A DNA stretch of 64,000 nt from Niebla homalea (taxonomy: Eukaryota > Ascomycota > Lecanoromycetes > Lecanorales > Ramalinaceae): positions 1,178,001-1,242,000 of the forward strand of contig JAHGAU010000009.1 of assembly GCA_019925105.1 (NCBI GenBank), in the 5' to 3' direction. Position 1 is the stretch's first letter; each line of letters begins with the position of its first letter. Of the stretch, positions 1 to 12,841 are shown piece by piece. The notes beneath the pieces are model-generated. The model did no database searches. It had not been told where the DNA came from and saw nothing but the letters and a program-made list of their open reading frames with translations. The position numbers and the translations under genes are program-made.

Positions 1-1842
1 CGATATTAATAGCGTTTTATACCTTAATCCCGTATTAATAAATAAGGTAATAATATAAGATATAATAATTAAAGCGATTAATAAATTAAAAAAGGATAAA
101 GCCCCGGAACTAAATAAGATTCTTAATAAATTCTTAATAATAATAACTTTACTTTTTAAAAAAAAATTTATTTACTTTTTTTAAGTATATTTTAATATTA
201 ATTATTACCCGTATAAATTTAAAAAAATAAAGATAATTATCCTTAAAAAGTTTATTAAACCGGGTTACTTTAAGGTAAAATTTTATAGATTTATTATACT
301 CTTATATATATTAAAGAAGGCCTTAAAAACGGTAATAATAAGGATCCTTAATAACTATATAAAGAATTATAGACTTCTCCCCGATTAATAAATAAAAGTA
401 AAAAAAAGTCAATTAATAAAAATAGCCCTTAAAAAATTAATCGACGGTATATATATAATATAAAATTATAAGAAAAAGTATATTATAAGTTTTCTTTCTT
501 TTAATATTATAAATATTTTTAATAAAATAAACTATTAAAAATTATTATATAACTTAAAGAAAAAGGGGATATTACCCTTTTTAATTAAGTAAATAAAGAA
601 TTTCTTAAGTAACCGAGTTATATTAATTAACCTAAGATAAAAAATAAGCTTAATAAAGCCCGTTATAATAAAAATTCCTTAAGGATTATTTAATTTTTTT
701 ATATTATTTTTATTCTTTAATAATTTATTAATTAAAGAACTTATTAAGTTAAAATAAAAGGTTTAAGTTGGAAGCTTTATTAATAATATTTACCTTTTAA
801 TTTATAATATTTTTATATATATAAATTATTTAAAATTAAAATAAACTTATAAAGTTTATTTTTAATAAACGAAAACTTATAAGGCTTAATTTACGTTATA
901 TAAATACGAATTTATTTATATAATTAAAAGCTTAAAACTATATAATATAATAGCTATAATAGATTTAAATAAAATTACGGTAAAGCCGGATATTAATATT
1001 AAAGTTTTTAACCTTTAAATAAATAAAAAGCTTAATTAAAAAGATTATATAAAAAAAATCCAAAAAAAAATAACTTTATAAGAAAAAGGCCTTATTTATC
1101 TCGCCGTATTAATATAGGGAGTTACGTTATAAAAGGCCCGGACTATTTATTAAGCTATAATAAAGTTAGTTATAATATATATTATAGCTATTTAATATAT
1201 ATTTAAAAGTACTTTAAGATATAAAAAAGAATTTATTTAAATATTATAAAAAGTCTAAAATCGGTATTTAAAAGTAATTAATAATACTTATAAAGTAATC
1301 TTTATCCCGGTATTAAAGTTTAAAGTCTTTATACCGTTAATTAAAATCTTATTAAATTAAATAATTACTTAAATAAAATTAAAGAAATATATATACTTAA
1401 TTACGATAATAAAAAACGGGCGGATCCGTTAAAATCTTAATAAACTTAAAATTAAAAAAAGTAAATTAAAAATATTTATTTCCTTTTTTATTAAAATAAA
1501 ATAAAAATAAGCAGAGAAGGAAATTAATTTTACCGGTATCCCGGAAATTAACTTAAGCGGGTATGAATTCCCGTTAAACGTAAGAAAAACCGAGATTAAA
1601 GGGATTTAAAGAATAAAGGTTATAATGATTACTTTATAAGCTATAATAAAGTAAATTAAACGTTAATGAAAATATAAGGACTTTATATTTTAAGGTTATT
1701 ATTACTTAGCTTTTAACGATAAAAAGATTATTAATAAATATCTTTACCGTTATAATATTATAAGGAAAAAAATAATAACGTATTAACGATTTAACTCCGG
1801 ATAAGTAAAAACGGTTTAACTTACTTCCTATTTATTATATAT
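1..1842 (+). mobile_element. LINE A, 5'-side part (Tad1-like non-LTR retrotransposon, RIP-decayed)
   Basis: Decayed ORF2 of a Tad1-clade LINE entering from outside the window. The reverse transcriptase starts near base 60, where a KDKAPELNKI-like stretch matches the usual KAPGPDGI motif. The catalytic box near 771-800 reads S-F-I-N-N-I-Y where the family has F-(V/A)-D-D, so both catalytic Asp are Asn by G-to-A change. Most frame breaks are TAA/TAG at positions where related copies or the family suggest Gln or Trp. The element is cut at 1842 by LINE B and resumes at 7639. Subfamily 1, judged by its 3' end. Non-functional. Confidence 0.88.
1829..1842. repeat. Target-site duplication of LINE B, left copy
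   Basis: Fourteen bases, tatttattatatat, identical to 7639-7652. The pair flanks LINE B and shows that B inserted into LINE A by target-primed reverse transcription. Confidence 0.9.
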
Positions 1843-4800
1843 TGATTGATTGATTGATTTATATTACGGGTCTAACTAAGCTAATTCCGGCGTTCCTTAA
1901 TACGCGGCCTTTTAGCTTTATTAATAACCGTAAAAACCTGATACTTATAACGTTAAGGTAAAAACCGGCGTTTATTAAGCCTCCACCCTTTATCCTTTAA
2001 GGTAAAGGATATTAACGATTATTTAAAGAATAATAATCTATTTATATATTTCCTATATTTTAACTCCCCCAAGAAAATCTATAATATTATAACCGTATCT
2101 TTATAAAGGCTATTTTTAAGTTTATTATTCTTCCGCTTTTTTATATATTTATATTATTTTAATTTTATATAATATTTTTAAATATTTTTATTAATATTTA
2201 TATACTTAATATATATTTTTTTTATATTATTATTATTATTAATTTTTTTAAAGACTTTTAATAAGCGTTTATTATTATATCTTTATAGCTATAAAAGATG
2301 CTTTCCGGTTTATATAATTAATATAACCAGTTTCCGTTCCTTTTTTTCTTTTTTAATTAATAACGGGCTTTCTTTATAAAATCTTTAATAATTTTATTTA
2401 TTTTTATAGTAAAATTAAACTATAATAATAATCCGATAAATATTATAAATTTAACGGTTACCCGGATACCTTACTTTATAAATAATATTTAATAATAATT
2501 ATAAATATTAACTTTTATAATAAATTTTAATTTAATTTCCGTAAATAAGGAATAAGAAATAAGGACGTATATAACGTTTTACTTTTTTTATCCGTACTTA
2601 TACCCGGCGTTTATCCGACCTTTAATATATATAATAAATAAAAAGTAAATTAAACCGTTTTTATCCGTCCGGAGTTAAATTATTAATACGTTATTACCTT
2701 TTTTTATAATATTATAACGGTAGAAATATTTATTAATAATTTTTTTATCATTAAAAGTTAAATAATAATAACTTTAAAGTATAAAGTTTTTATATTTCCG
2801 TTAACGTTTAATTTACTTTATTATAATTTATAAGGTAATTATTATAGTTTTTACTTTTTAAATCCTTTTAATCTTGGTTTTTCTTATGCTTAACGGGAGT
2901 TTATACCCGTTTAAGTTAACCTCCGGGATATTAATAAGGTTTATTTTTTTCTCCGTTTATTTTTACTTTATTTTAATAAAAAAGGAAATAAATATTTTTA
3001 ATTTATTCTTTTTAACTTTAAGCTTATTAAGATTCTGGCGGATCCGCCCGTTTTTTATTATCGTAATTAAATATATATATCTTTTTAATTTTACTTAAGT
3101 AATTATTTAATTTAATAAGACCTTAATTAATAATATAAAAATCTTAGATTTTAATACCGGGATAAAGGTTACTTTATAGGTATCGTTAATTACTTTTAAA
3201 TACCGATTTTAGACTTTTTATAATATTTAAATAGGCTTTTTCCTATATCCCGGAGTACTTTTAAATATATATCAAATAGCCGTAACGTATATTATAATTG
3301 GCTTTACTATAACCTAATAAATAATCCGGGTTTTCTATAACGTAATTCTTTATATCGATATAGCGAAATAAATAAGGCCTTTTTCCTATAAAGTTATTTT
3401 CTTTTAGATTTTTCTTATATAATCCTTTTAATTAAGTTTCTTATTTACTTAAAAATTAAAAACTTTAATATTAATATCCGGTTTTATTATAATTTTATTT
3501 AAGTTTATTATAGTTATTATATTATATAATTTTAAGCTTTTAATTATATAAATAAATTTATATTTATACGGCGTAAATTAAGCCTTATAAGTTCTTACTT
3601 ACTGAAAATAGACTTTATAAGCCTATTTTAATTCTAAATAATTTATACGTATAAAAATATTATAAGTTAAAAGATAATTATTATTAATAAAGTTTTTAAC
3701 TTAAACCTTTTATTTTAACTTAATAAGCTTTTTAATTAATAAACCGTTAAAAAATAAGAATAATATAAAAAAAATAAACGATCTTTAAAGAATCCTTATT
3801 ATAATAGGCTTTATTAAGCTTATCTTTTATTTTAAGTTAATTAATATAGCTTAATTATTTAAGAAACTCTTTATTTATTTAATTAAAAAGGATAATATCC
3901 CCTTTTTCCTTAAGTTATATAATAATTTCTGGTAATTTATTTTATTAAAAATATTTATAATATTAAAAGAAAGAAAACTTATAATATATTTTTTCCCGTA
4001 ATTTATACCGTATATATACCGTTAATTAATTTTTTAAGGGCTATTTTTATTAATTAACCTTTTTTTATTCTTATTTATTAATCGGAGAAAAGTCCGTAAT
4101 TCTCTATATAATCGTTAAGGATCCTCGTTATTACCGTTTTTAAGGCCTTCTTTAATATATATAAGAATATAATAGGTTTATAAGACTTTATTTTAAAGTA
4201 ATCCGGTTTAATAAACTTCTTAAAGATAATCGTTTTTATTTTTTTAAACTTACGTAAATAATAATTAACGTTAAAATATACTTTAAAAAAATAAATAAAA
4301 ACCTTTTTAAAAGGTAAAATTATTATTACCAGGAATTTATTAAGAATTTTATTCGGTCTTAAAGCTTTATTTTTCTTTAATTTATTAATTATCTTAATTA
4401 TTATATCTTATATTATTATTTTATTTATTAATATAGGGTCGGGGTATAAAACGTTATTAATATCGTTCAGGTCAGCATTTAATAAAAAAAGGAAAAATAC
4501 TCCTTTAAGGACCTTAATCTTACCATTAAAGGTATTAATTAATATATTATTAAGTCTTTTAAAAAATAGGAATTTAAGAATAAGCTTTAATTTCCCACTT
4601 TATTCTTTATTATACTTTATTAACTTTTAAATACCACGAGGTAAAACTGTTAAGTTATATATTATAGACTGAAAGTATATTTACTTAACCTTTTTAATAG
4701 TTTTCTCCTTTTTTTTTAAGTAACTTTTAATTAATTAAGTATCTTCTGGTTTTTATACTTAAAAGTTTATTTAATTAACTTTTTTACCTTTATAATTATA

Positions 4801-7638
4801 GTTATATATTTTTTATCTTAATAGGTTTTAATTTTTTAAGAGGGTTTTATTATTAAGATAATTTTATTAATTATTTTATTTAATATTTTTATTATTTACT
4901 TTATAAAGAAATTAATCCGGTTTTTATTATTTAATTAAGGGAGGTCCGTAAACTATATTATTATCTCCCCCGTTTTTATATAAACTTTTATTTCTTTAAT
5001 TGTTTTTTACGCTCTCCTTACCGGTAATAATATAATCGTATTAACGGTTTAATTTAAAATTATTTATATTAATATATAGTTTAAATTATATTTTAAGTCC
5101 TTTTATAATTTATATATTATAACCGCGTTAATAATCCCTTCCGTATTAAAGGTTAAATTAATTATTATTTTAAACTTATAATTTTTTTATATAATAATCC
5201 CTTATAATATTAATAATAAGAAGTTAACTTAAACGGTAACTATTAATAGGTTATTTAATTTAACGTAATTTATCGTATACCTTTTTTCATTTTATATATA
5301 ATAATATAAATTGAAATCTTTAAGTAATATATATTTATTTAAAGTAATTAAAACCTTTTTAAATAACAATATTATAAAAGGTTTTTTTTTATTAATCGGC
5401 GGTAGGTTATATATATTATAAATATTAAGGTTGCTTTTTAAGTTTTTTTCCTTTATAATATAAAGTATATAAAGGCTTTTATTATAATAAGTAATATTTT
5501 AATTATTTATATTAAGCCGCTTATTTATAAAGAAGTATATTCTGGTTGTTTTATCCCCTTTAAAGGTTAAATAAAATTTTTCTTTTAAGTTAATAAATAA
5601 ATATATATATAAATTATATAATAATTTTTATATTATTATAACGTTAACGTTTTTGATTTCTTTAGATTTAAATATCGGTATTATAGCTTTAATTCCTTCG
5701 TTACGGACGTTATATTATATTATTCTTAAAAATATTAATATATTATATATTAATCTTTATAAGGGCTCTCTTTTTTATATTTATTTAAGTTATAAACTTC
5801 TTATTAAAATTAAACGTTTTTTAATTTAGTATTTTCCCGGTTATTATTAAAGATATAGGACGGCCGGCCCTTAAAGTTGGGATTATAAAGAGCTTTCTTT
5901 TTTTTATTATTATTTATTTTTTATTATTTAATTAATTAAGCTTGCGTTTTAAGGTTATTTTTAATTAACTTATTAAATTAGTTTTATACGTATTATACCG
6001 TTAGATTTTTATAATTATTTAAGTCTCCTTATATTTAATCTTTTTAATTCTTATTATATATTTAGAATCTTATACGGGGTATTTTTCTTTATTATATATA
6101 ACGTATTTAAACGTATCCTTTATAAGCCCCTTAATTATTAACTTTATATACTTATGGGTATTATAGCTTTTAACGTAAACCATATATTTTATAATATTAA
6201 AATATTTTATAATAATATATTTATAATTTTAATACTTAAAATATTAATAAATATTAACCGCTTTATTTTATAATTAAATTATCTTAAAAAATCCCTTTTT
6301 AATAATCTTTTTATTTAAAACGTTATTATATATCTTTATTAACGTTACGTTTAATATAACGGTAGAATATTTCTTTATATATTTTAAGGAATTAAGTCTT
6401 TTTATTATTAATAAAAGCCTATAATTAATAATCTTAAGCTTTAAGTAAAAAACCGTATTTTCCCTTTTTATATTTTTTAATATAACCTTTTTCTCGGCTT
6501 CCTTAAAACGTAATAGGTATATTTTATTTATTATAATAATAAATAATTACCTTAAAACCTTAATTAATTTATATTCTTTTTTATTAATTTAAGCCTTAAA
6601 TTTCTTTAAGTTTTCTTTCACCTTTAAAAACGTTATATTAAAAAAAATATCCTTACTTTATAATTTACGTATCATAATAATCTATTTTATTAATAATTCT
6701 ATTATTACTTTAAAAGCCTTTATTAATTATAACGGGTTTATTTTTACCGTTATATTCCTTTTTTTTATTATTAAATAAGCAGATTATTATTATTTTCACT
6801 TTCCTTGATATAGTTATTTTCTTTTCCGTTATCCCTTTATTTTCTGCCATAAGTATTTTTTTTATTACTTTTATCGCCTAGTTTTCTTTTATTTAAGGGA
6901 CTACCGTTTTTATACTTTTACCTTATATATTTAACCTTAAACCGCCGTTTTTACCCTTTATTAATGTTTTTATTCCCGCCCCTTAAAAGCCCTATAAATA
7001 CTCCGTTTCCTTTAATTTTATCCTTATTTTTATATAAAAGTCCTTTATGCCTTTTAATTTAATCTATAATATTAATTAAGTCTTTAACGTAATATCCTTT
7101 TATTTTATTATAAAGAATTTTTTTAACGTTTTTATTACCTCCTTTATTATCCTTTCGTTTTCCTTTATTAAGTAACGTATTATTTCCGTTTTTTACTTTT
7201 GGTCTTTTATAATTCCGTCCTCCTTATTAATTTTATTTCCTTTTTATATACCCTTAATAATACTTTTACTATAATCTTTTTACCTTTTTCCCCTATTTAT
7301 ATCCTTTATTATTAATATTATACCGGCTTTCTTACCCCCTTATTTATCTATTATTTCCGTATTATTATTATATATTTTATATGGTTTAATATACGTATTC
7401 TATTAACCTTAATTTCCTTATTTACTTTAAATGTTATCCGGCTTATTATTATTATATTACCTATATATATTATTGCCGTTTCTATTAATATAAATTATTT
7501 GCCCGTTTACCATTTTATTCTTAACTATTATATTATTTCTACTTATCGCACTTAATATACTCCCCTTACTGTCGTTAAAGCTATATATATACGCATCGTT
7601 TTGGACCTCTTGGGTCCCTTTGTTCGTCGCCATCCTAT
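1843..7638 (-). mobile_element. LINE B, full-length Tad1-like element nested in LINE A
   Basis: Complete minus-strand LINE of about 5.8 kb. The 3' end lies at the left as a (TGAT)n tail on the plus strand, which is (ATCA)n on the element strand, followed by the conserved 3' block shared by all copies. The 5' end is at about 7635, with the ORF1 start codon at 7633-7631 only a few bases inside the element. Order along the element: ORF1 (7633 to about 6200), endonuclease, reverse transcriptase, C-terminal region. The RT catalytic box, around 3671-3703, reads F-I-N-N instead of F-x-D-D. All frames are broken by RIP-type changes. Bounded by a perfect 14-bp duplication. Confidence 0.92.
6200..7633 (-). 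pseudogene. ORF1 (gag-like) remnant of LINE B
   Basis: Begins with the conserved ORF1 start shared by all full-length copies in the window, M-A-T-N-K-G-T. The first roughly 20 codons are nearly free of RIP, then stops become frequent. ORF1 of Tad-type LINEs encodes an RNA-binding gag-like protein. The far end is approximate, set by comparison with the copies at 11409 and 46567. Confidence 0.7.
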
Positions 7639-7652
7639 TATTTATTATATAT
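7639..7652. repeat. Target-site duplication of LINE B, right copy
   Basis: Exact match to 1829-1842. Three bases (tat, 7636-7638) lie between it and the GG that precedes the element's ATG. Confidence 0.88.
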
Positions 7653-8442
7653 ATTAAGGGTCGGATAAACGTTAAATATAAATATAAATAAAAAAAGTAG
7701 GATATTATATATATCCTTATTTCTTATCTTTTATTTATGGAGGTTAAATTAAAATTCATCGTAAAAGTTAATACTTATAATTACCGCCAGATATTATTTA
7801 TAAAGTAAAATATCCGGGCAGCCGTTAAATTTATAATATTTACCGGATTATTATTATAGTTTAACCTCACTATAAAGATAAATAAGGTTATTAAAGACCT
7901 TATAGAAAAGGCTTATTACCGGTTAAGAAAGAAAAAGAGGAGCGGAAACCGGTTATATTAATTATATAAACCGGAAAGTATCTTCTATAGCTATAAGGAT
8001 ATAATAATAGACGCTTATTAAAAGTTTTTAAAAAAGTTAATAACAATAATAATATAAAAAGGGTATATATTAAGCATATAAGTATTAATAAAAATATTTA
8101 AAAATATTATATAAAATTAAAGCAATATAAATATATAAAGGAACGGAAAAGTAATAAATTTAAGGATAGCCTTTATAAGGATACGGTCGTAATATTACGG
8201 ATTTTCTTAAGGGAGTTTAAATATAGGAAATATATAAATAGATTATTACTCTTTAAACGGCCGTTAACATCCTTTACCTTGAAGGATAAAGGGTAAAGGC
8301 CTGGTAAACGCCGGTTTTTGCCTTAACGTTATAAGTATCAGGTTTTTACGGTTATTAATAAGGCTAAAAGGCCGCGTATTAAGGAACGCCGGAATTAGCT
8401 TAGCTAGACCCGTAGTATAAATCAATCAATCAATCAATCAAT
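7639..8442 (+). mobile_element. LINE A, 3' part with tetranucleotide tail
   Basis: Continuation of LINE A after the LINE B insertion. Sequence before 1842 and after 7652 joins without loss when compared with the uninterrupted copies at 22220-23030 and 51540-52356. It ends in the conserved 3' block (about 8265-8420) and an (ATCA)n tail at 8421-8442. The 3' block carries the subfamily-1 version, with a GCCTTAACGTTATAAGTATC core. No intact frame. Confidence 0.9.
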
Positions 8443-9577
8443 AATTTCTGCCAAAGAAAACAACTATAAATCCTTCTTAATAAAACGGTAAATATAATAT
8501 TTCCCGTTCCGTTATATAATTAATATTACGTTGGCCCTATAAAGTTATATTACTTTATTTACTTTTTTTATTAAGTTTATTTTTCTTTTATTAAATTACT
8601 AGGCTTTACGGCGGGCCGTTATTAACGTATAATTAAAATTATTAAGTATTCTGGCTTTAAAGCTATTAAGTTTTTTAATTTTACTTCTATTAAAAGCCAA
8701 TAAATATATTCTTATTAATTAATATATTTATTTATTAATATTAAAAAAATTATATAGTACCCCCCTTTAAAGGGGTCCTTTTATTCTTTATATTAAGTAA
8801 TTTAAATGGGTAACAATAAAGCTTATATAATATTTTATTAAAGTAAAACAACCTAAAAAACTTTAACTTTATTTAATATAAATGAATTCCTTATTAATCT
8901 ATAGTAAATAATAAAAAAGTGGACGGATTAGTTTATTAACCGACTTCTTATAAAAGTAAGGCTAAATCTTTAACGTTTATATATAATTTAAACATTTAAT
9001 TTTTCCCTTAATTTATATTTTCTATAGGTCTAGGCTAAAAATCTCGTAATACGTTAAAATTACTTAACGTAAAGCTGCTATATTAGCTACGGATACTTAA
9101 CTCTTTATAATCTGAGATTTCGAAGTCTTAAGGGGAGGTAAATTATTTTTAGATCTTTATCCTTCCTCCGAATATAGATTAAGGATATCCTGGTTTTATT
9201 TTTCCTTTAAGGTCGGTTTAAATATAAAGGGTTTTAGGTCTTAAAGATTATTATTATTAAGGAATAACTATAAATTTAAATACGTTTATATTAAGATATT
9301 TCTTTTTATAGCTTCTTTCTTTAAAGTTTAAACGTATTATATAATAAATCTTAACTCTTAAAATACTATAATATAATTATTAATATCTTATAGGATATAT
9401 TACTTAAAAACTAGGTAATAATCGGTTTTTTTATATAATAAAGGATTAATTAAATTTAATGAATTTTTATTTATATTATTAACTTTAAGTATATTATATA
9501 TTATTCCTTTATAATTCTGTTTCATTAACTTATATTATTTTTTACCGTCTATATACCTTGGAGGAAACCAATGATTT
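8443..9577 (+). pseudogene. Decayed coding-like sequence, segment 1 of a long plus-strand locus
   Basis: About 1.1 kb of RIP-mutated DNA with no similarity to the LINE or LTR families here. The plus strand can be read in long runs interrupted almost only by TAA/TAG, for example M-G-N-N-K-A-Y-I-I-F-Y around 8806 and I-K-K-W-T-D near 8912. I do not recognise the product. It seems to continue past the repeat island at 9578-9866, through 9867-11385, and beyond LINE C from 23045. A host gene family, or an internal gene of a larger mobile element, are both possible. Confidence 0.4.
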
Positions 9578-9866
9578 TTCAAGACGGTCTTAGGACGGTC
9601 TTGGGACGGTCTTCAGACCCTCTTAAGCTGAAGACTCCATCAAGGTAGTGACGATCTTAAGACCGTCTTGAGACCGTCTTGAGACCGTCTTAAGACCGTC
9701 TTAGGATAAAGACGATCTTAAGATTAAAATTATATGATTTTTAACTTTTTCCATTTTTAGCTAAAAGTCTAAAATAAAGTAAATATAATTTTAAGTTTTT
9801 TCAAGACGGTCTTACTTATAAGACGGTCTCAAGACTCCGTCAAGCTGAAGACGGTCTTAAAAGTTA
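9578..9866. repeat. Non-mutated palindromic repeat island, core AAGACGGTCTT
   Basis: About 290 bp built around the near-palindrome AAGACSGTCTT. Three direct copies of GACGGTCTT at 9581-9616 are followed by four copies of GACCGTCTT at 9660-9705. After an AT-rich spacer come three more copies at 9800-9864. The two outer edges are inverted versions of each other (TTTTCAAGACGG on the left, CTTTTAAGACCG on the complement of the right). Many CpA sites survive, unlike the flanks, so it is younger than, or escaped, the RIP that destroyed its host sequence. It may be a MITE-like element. No clear target duplication was found. Confidence 0.6.
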
Positions 9867-11385
9867 AGCCTGTTCCTGTAAGGTATTTATATTATTTACC
9901 GGGTTAATTTATAGGATTAATTATATCTTTAATATAATTTAGATTTTAACCGTTAATACTTTTTATATAAAATAAAACCTAACCTTTATTTCTATATTAT
10001 ATTATTGCTTTTATTCCCGAATTGATTTTTTATTTAATAATATATTTAAAGAATATAGGATCTTTATTCTTGTCCTTAATTTATTAAGCGTTAACGTATA
10101 ATATTAACTTAATAGTTTTATTCTTAAAATTATTAAATTATATAATCTTTTTTATTAATTAAAGCGGTATAAGTTTATAACGATTATTACGGGATATATC
10201 GGGTATATCGTTATCAATCGATGCTCTTTTTCTTTTTGCCGTATTAAAAATCCGTTTACGTATTAACTCTTTAACTCCCTTATTCTTTAAATTATATCCT
10301 CCTTAATTATTATTTTAAATCTTATTCTTATTATTTTAATCCTAATTATCGTTATATTTATTTCCGTTAATATATTAATTAAATTAGTACTCTTTTTAAT
10401 TATTATTAGCTTTTTAATTATTATTGCTTTTTTAATTATTCCCTTAATCTTAAATATTAAAAGGAATCGCTATACGATTTTAATTATTACTTTAATTTTA
10501 ATTAAAAAAGAAAGCGTTTTACTTATTGAGTTATTTACCTTAATTTAACCAGCAAAAAAAAGCGGTTTATATTTATGGTTTCCCTGATTTTAATCGTTAA
10601 AGGAAGGCGTTTTACGTTTATAATCTTTCTGATTTTAATCTTTAAAAAAAGGGGTTCTACCTCTTTGGTTATTTTGTTAATTCACCTTAATTTAACCGGT
10701 AAAAAAAACGGTTTACGTTTATAGTCTCCCTAATTTTAATCGTTAAAAAAAACCTTTTACGTTTAAAGTCTCTTTAATTTTAATTATTAAAGAAAAACGT
10801 TTTGTATTTAGAGATCTCCTGATTTTAATCGTTAAAGAAAAGCGTTTTACGTTTATAATCTCCCTGATTTTACTTATTAAAGAAAAACGTTTTATTTCTT
10901 TAGTTATCTTATTGATTTAGATTTTAATTCCCGTTTTAATCTTAAGCTATATTAAAATAAGTCTTTACCGGTAAACCTCCTTCTTTAAATAATACTTTTT
11001 TATTTACTATAACCGGAAATAGTAAGTAATAACCTTTAAATCTTTTTACGTACTTTATAAAAAACGGAAAAGTTAACCTAATATACTTAAATTTATTAAT
11101 AATAAAAAGGTAATCTAAAAAAGGAAAACGTCTTATTTAGAATTATATATATAGTATTCTATAAATAAAGGGGTTTATTTACGTATATAATAAGGGAATT
11201 TTTATTTTAATATAATAATCCGTTTTTTTACATTAATACTTTATAAATTCCCGTTATTTTAAAAGTATATTAAATAATAATATAAGCGTAGAATCAGTAT
11301 TTAATAATAAATTATCTATTATTATTTATATTACTATTTACATTCGCTTTTAGGGCCTTTAATATTATACTCTCCCAGGATAATT
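9867..11385 (+). pseudogene. Decayed coding-like sequence, segment 2 of the long plus-strand locus
   Basis: RIP-mutated region between the palindromic island and LINE C. Plus-strand reading is hydrophobic and low in complexity, then enters a 45-bp tandem array (10480-10925) and continues as coding-like sequence to the LINE C target site. No recognisable domain. A minus-strand reading is also possible in the repeat array, so the strand is an inference from the neighbouring segments. Confidence 0.35.
10480..10925. repeat. 45-bp tandem repeat array (15-codon period)
   Basis: About ten degenerate units. The landmark GATTTTAATCGTTAAA or its mutated forms recurs at 10586, 10631, 10732, 10776, 10821 and 10866, and related AATTTAACC forms occur at 10542 and 10689. 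Spacing is mostly 44-45 bp. A 45-bp period equals 15 codons, so this may once have coded a repeat-containing protein segment. Units differ mainly by RIP-type transitions. Confidence 0.75.
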
Positions 11386-11399
11386 TAATATATTTATAC
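11386..11399. repeat. Target-site duplication of LINE C, left copy
   Basis: taatatatttatac, matching 23031-23044 at 13 of 14 positions. It brackets LINE C including its own nested insertion. Confidence 0.82.
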
Positions 11400-12588
11400 A
11401 GAATAAGGATGGCGACGAACAAAGGGACCCCAGAGGTCCAAAACGATACGTATACGTATAGCTTTCATAATAATAAAGAAAATATAGTAAGTACGATAAG
11501 TAGAAGTAACGTAATAATTAAGAATAAGGTATTAAACGGGTAAATAACCTATATTAATAAAAATAACGATAATACGCGTAAATAATATAATAATAATAAG
11601 CCGGATAACGCTTAAAATAAATAAGGAAATTAAGATTAATAAAATACGCGTATTAAAGCGCGTAAAACGTATAATAATAATACGGAAATAGTAGGTAAAT
11701 AAGGGGGTAAAAAGGTTAATACGGTATTAATAATAAGGAATACGGGCGGAAGGAAAAGGTAAAAAAACCGCAGTAAAAATACTATTAAAAGTATATAAAA
11801 AAGAAATAAAATTAATAAAAAGGATAAAACCTTAAGGGATTAAAAATAAAAAACGGAGATAATATATTGCCCGGTAAATAAAAACGAAAAAGCAATAAAG
11901 AAAATAATAAAAACCCTAAAAAAACTCTTTACGGTAAAGTAAAAAAATATTACGTTAAAAACTTAACCGATACTATAAATTAAATTAAAAAACGTAAAGG
12001 ACTTTTACGTAAAAATAAAGGTAAAACTAAAGGAAGCGGAGCGGTTATAAGGCTTTTAAAAGGCGGTAATAAAGGCGTTAATAAAGGGTAAAAACGGCGG
12101 CTTAAAGTTAAGTATATAAGGCGAAAATATAAAAATAATAACCTTTTAAGTAAGAAAAAATTAAATAATAAAGATAATAAAAAAATACCCATAATAAAAA
12201 ATAAAGGGATAACGGAAAAGAAAGTGGTTATATTAAAAAAGGTAAAGATAATAATAATTTACTTATTTAATAATAATAAAAAAAACGCGGTTACGGAGGT
12301 AACCCCGTTATAATTAATAAAAACTTTTAAAATAATAACGGAACCATTAATAAAATAAATTATCGCGATATATAAATTATAAAATAAAAAAATCCTTTTT
12401 AATATAACGTTTTTAAAAATAAAAGTAAACTTAAAAAGGTTTAAAACTTAAATTAATAAGGGAGAATATAAGTTAATTAAAATTTTAAAATAATTATTTA
12501 CCGTTATAATAAATAAAATATACTTATTACGTTTTATAGAAGTTAAGAAAAAAATTATATTAAAGAATATAAAAAAAAAAAAAAGAAT

Positions 12589-12771
12589 ATGGTTTTTTAT
12601 TTAAAACTTAAGATCGTTAATTATAAACTTCCTTTAATAATAAGAAAACTTAACTTTTTAAAACGTATAAAGAAATATTTTACCGTTATATTAAACGTAA
12701 CGTTAATAAAGATATATAATGATATTTTAAATAACGGAATTATTAAAGGGAAATCTCTTAAAATAACTTAA
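12589..12771 (+). pseudogene. Surviving open stretch of LINE C ORF1 C-terminal half
   Basis: A 60-codon frame that lies in the sense frame of ORF1 rather than in an antisense shadow. The same residues (F-Y-L-K-L-K-I-V-N-Y-K-L-P then K-R-I-K-K-Y-F) occur, with stops, in LINE E at 47745-47840 and in LINE D near 14085-14165. Too short and isolated to be a functional gene. Its start is only the first ATG in a truncated run. Confidence 0.6.
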
Positions 12772-12828
12772 TTATAAAATAAAACGGCGGATATTTATTA
12801 ATATTTTAAGTATTAAAACTATAAATAT

Positions 12829-12841
12829 ATTATTATAAGTA
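12829..12841. repeat. Target-site duplication of LINE D, left copy
   Basis: attattataagta, repeated at 18671-18684 with one extra A. It flanks LINE D inside LINE C. Confidence 0.75.

Larger units (their letters stand above)
11400..12841 (+). mobile_element. LINE C, 5' part (ORF1), split by LINE D
   Basis: Starts nine bases upstream of ATG at 11409. The opening M-A-T-N-K-G-T and the following roughly 50 bp keep CpA sites; the rest is heavily mutated. It carries most of ORF1 and stops at 12841, where LINE D has inserted. The same sequence resumes at 18671, as shown by comparison with uninterrupted copy E around 47960-48000. Together with 18671-23030 it makes a full-length element of about 5.8 kb. 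Confidence 0.9.

Noticed and set aside
2874..3098. 74-codon plus-strand frame
   Set aside because: Antisense to LINE B ORF2 and of AT-rich hydrophobic composition. A shadow.
11980..12192. 70-codon minus-strand frame in LINE C; its counterpart lies at 61781-61969 plus in LINE F
   Set aside because: The same antisense stretch of ORF1 in two copies. The sense frame is ORF1.
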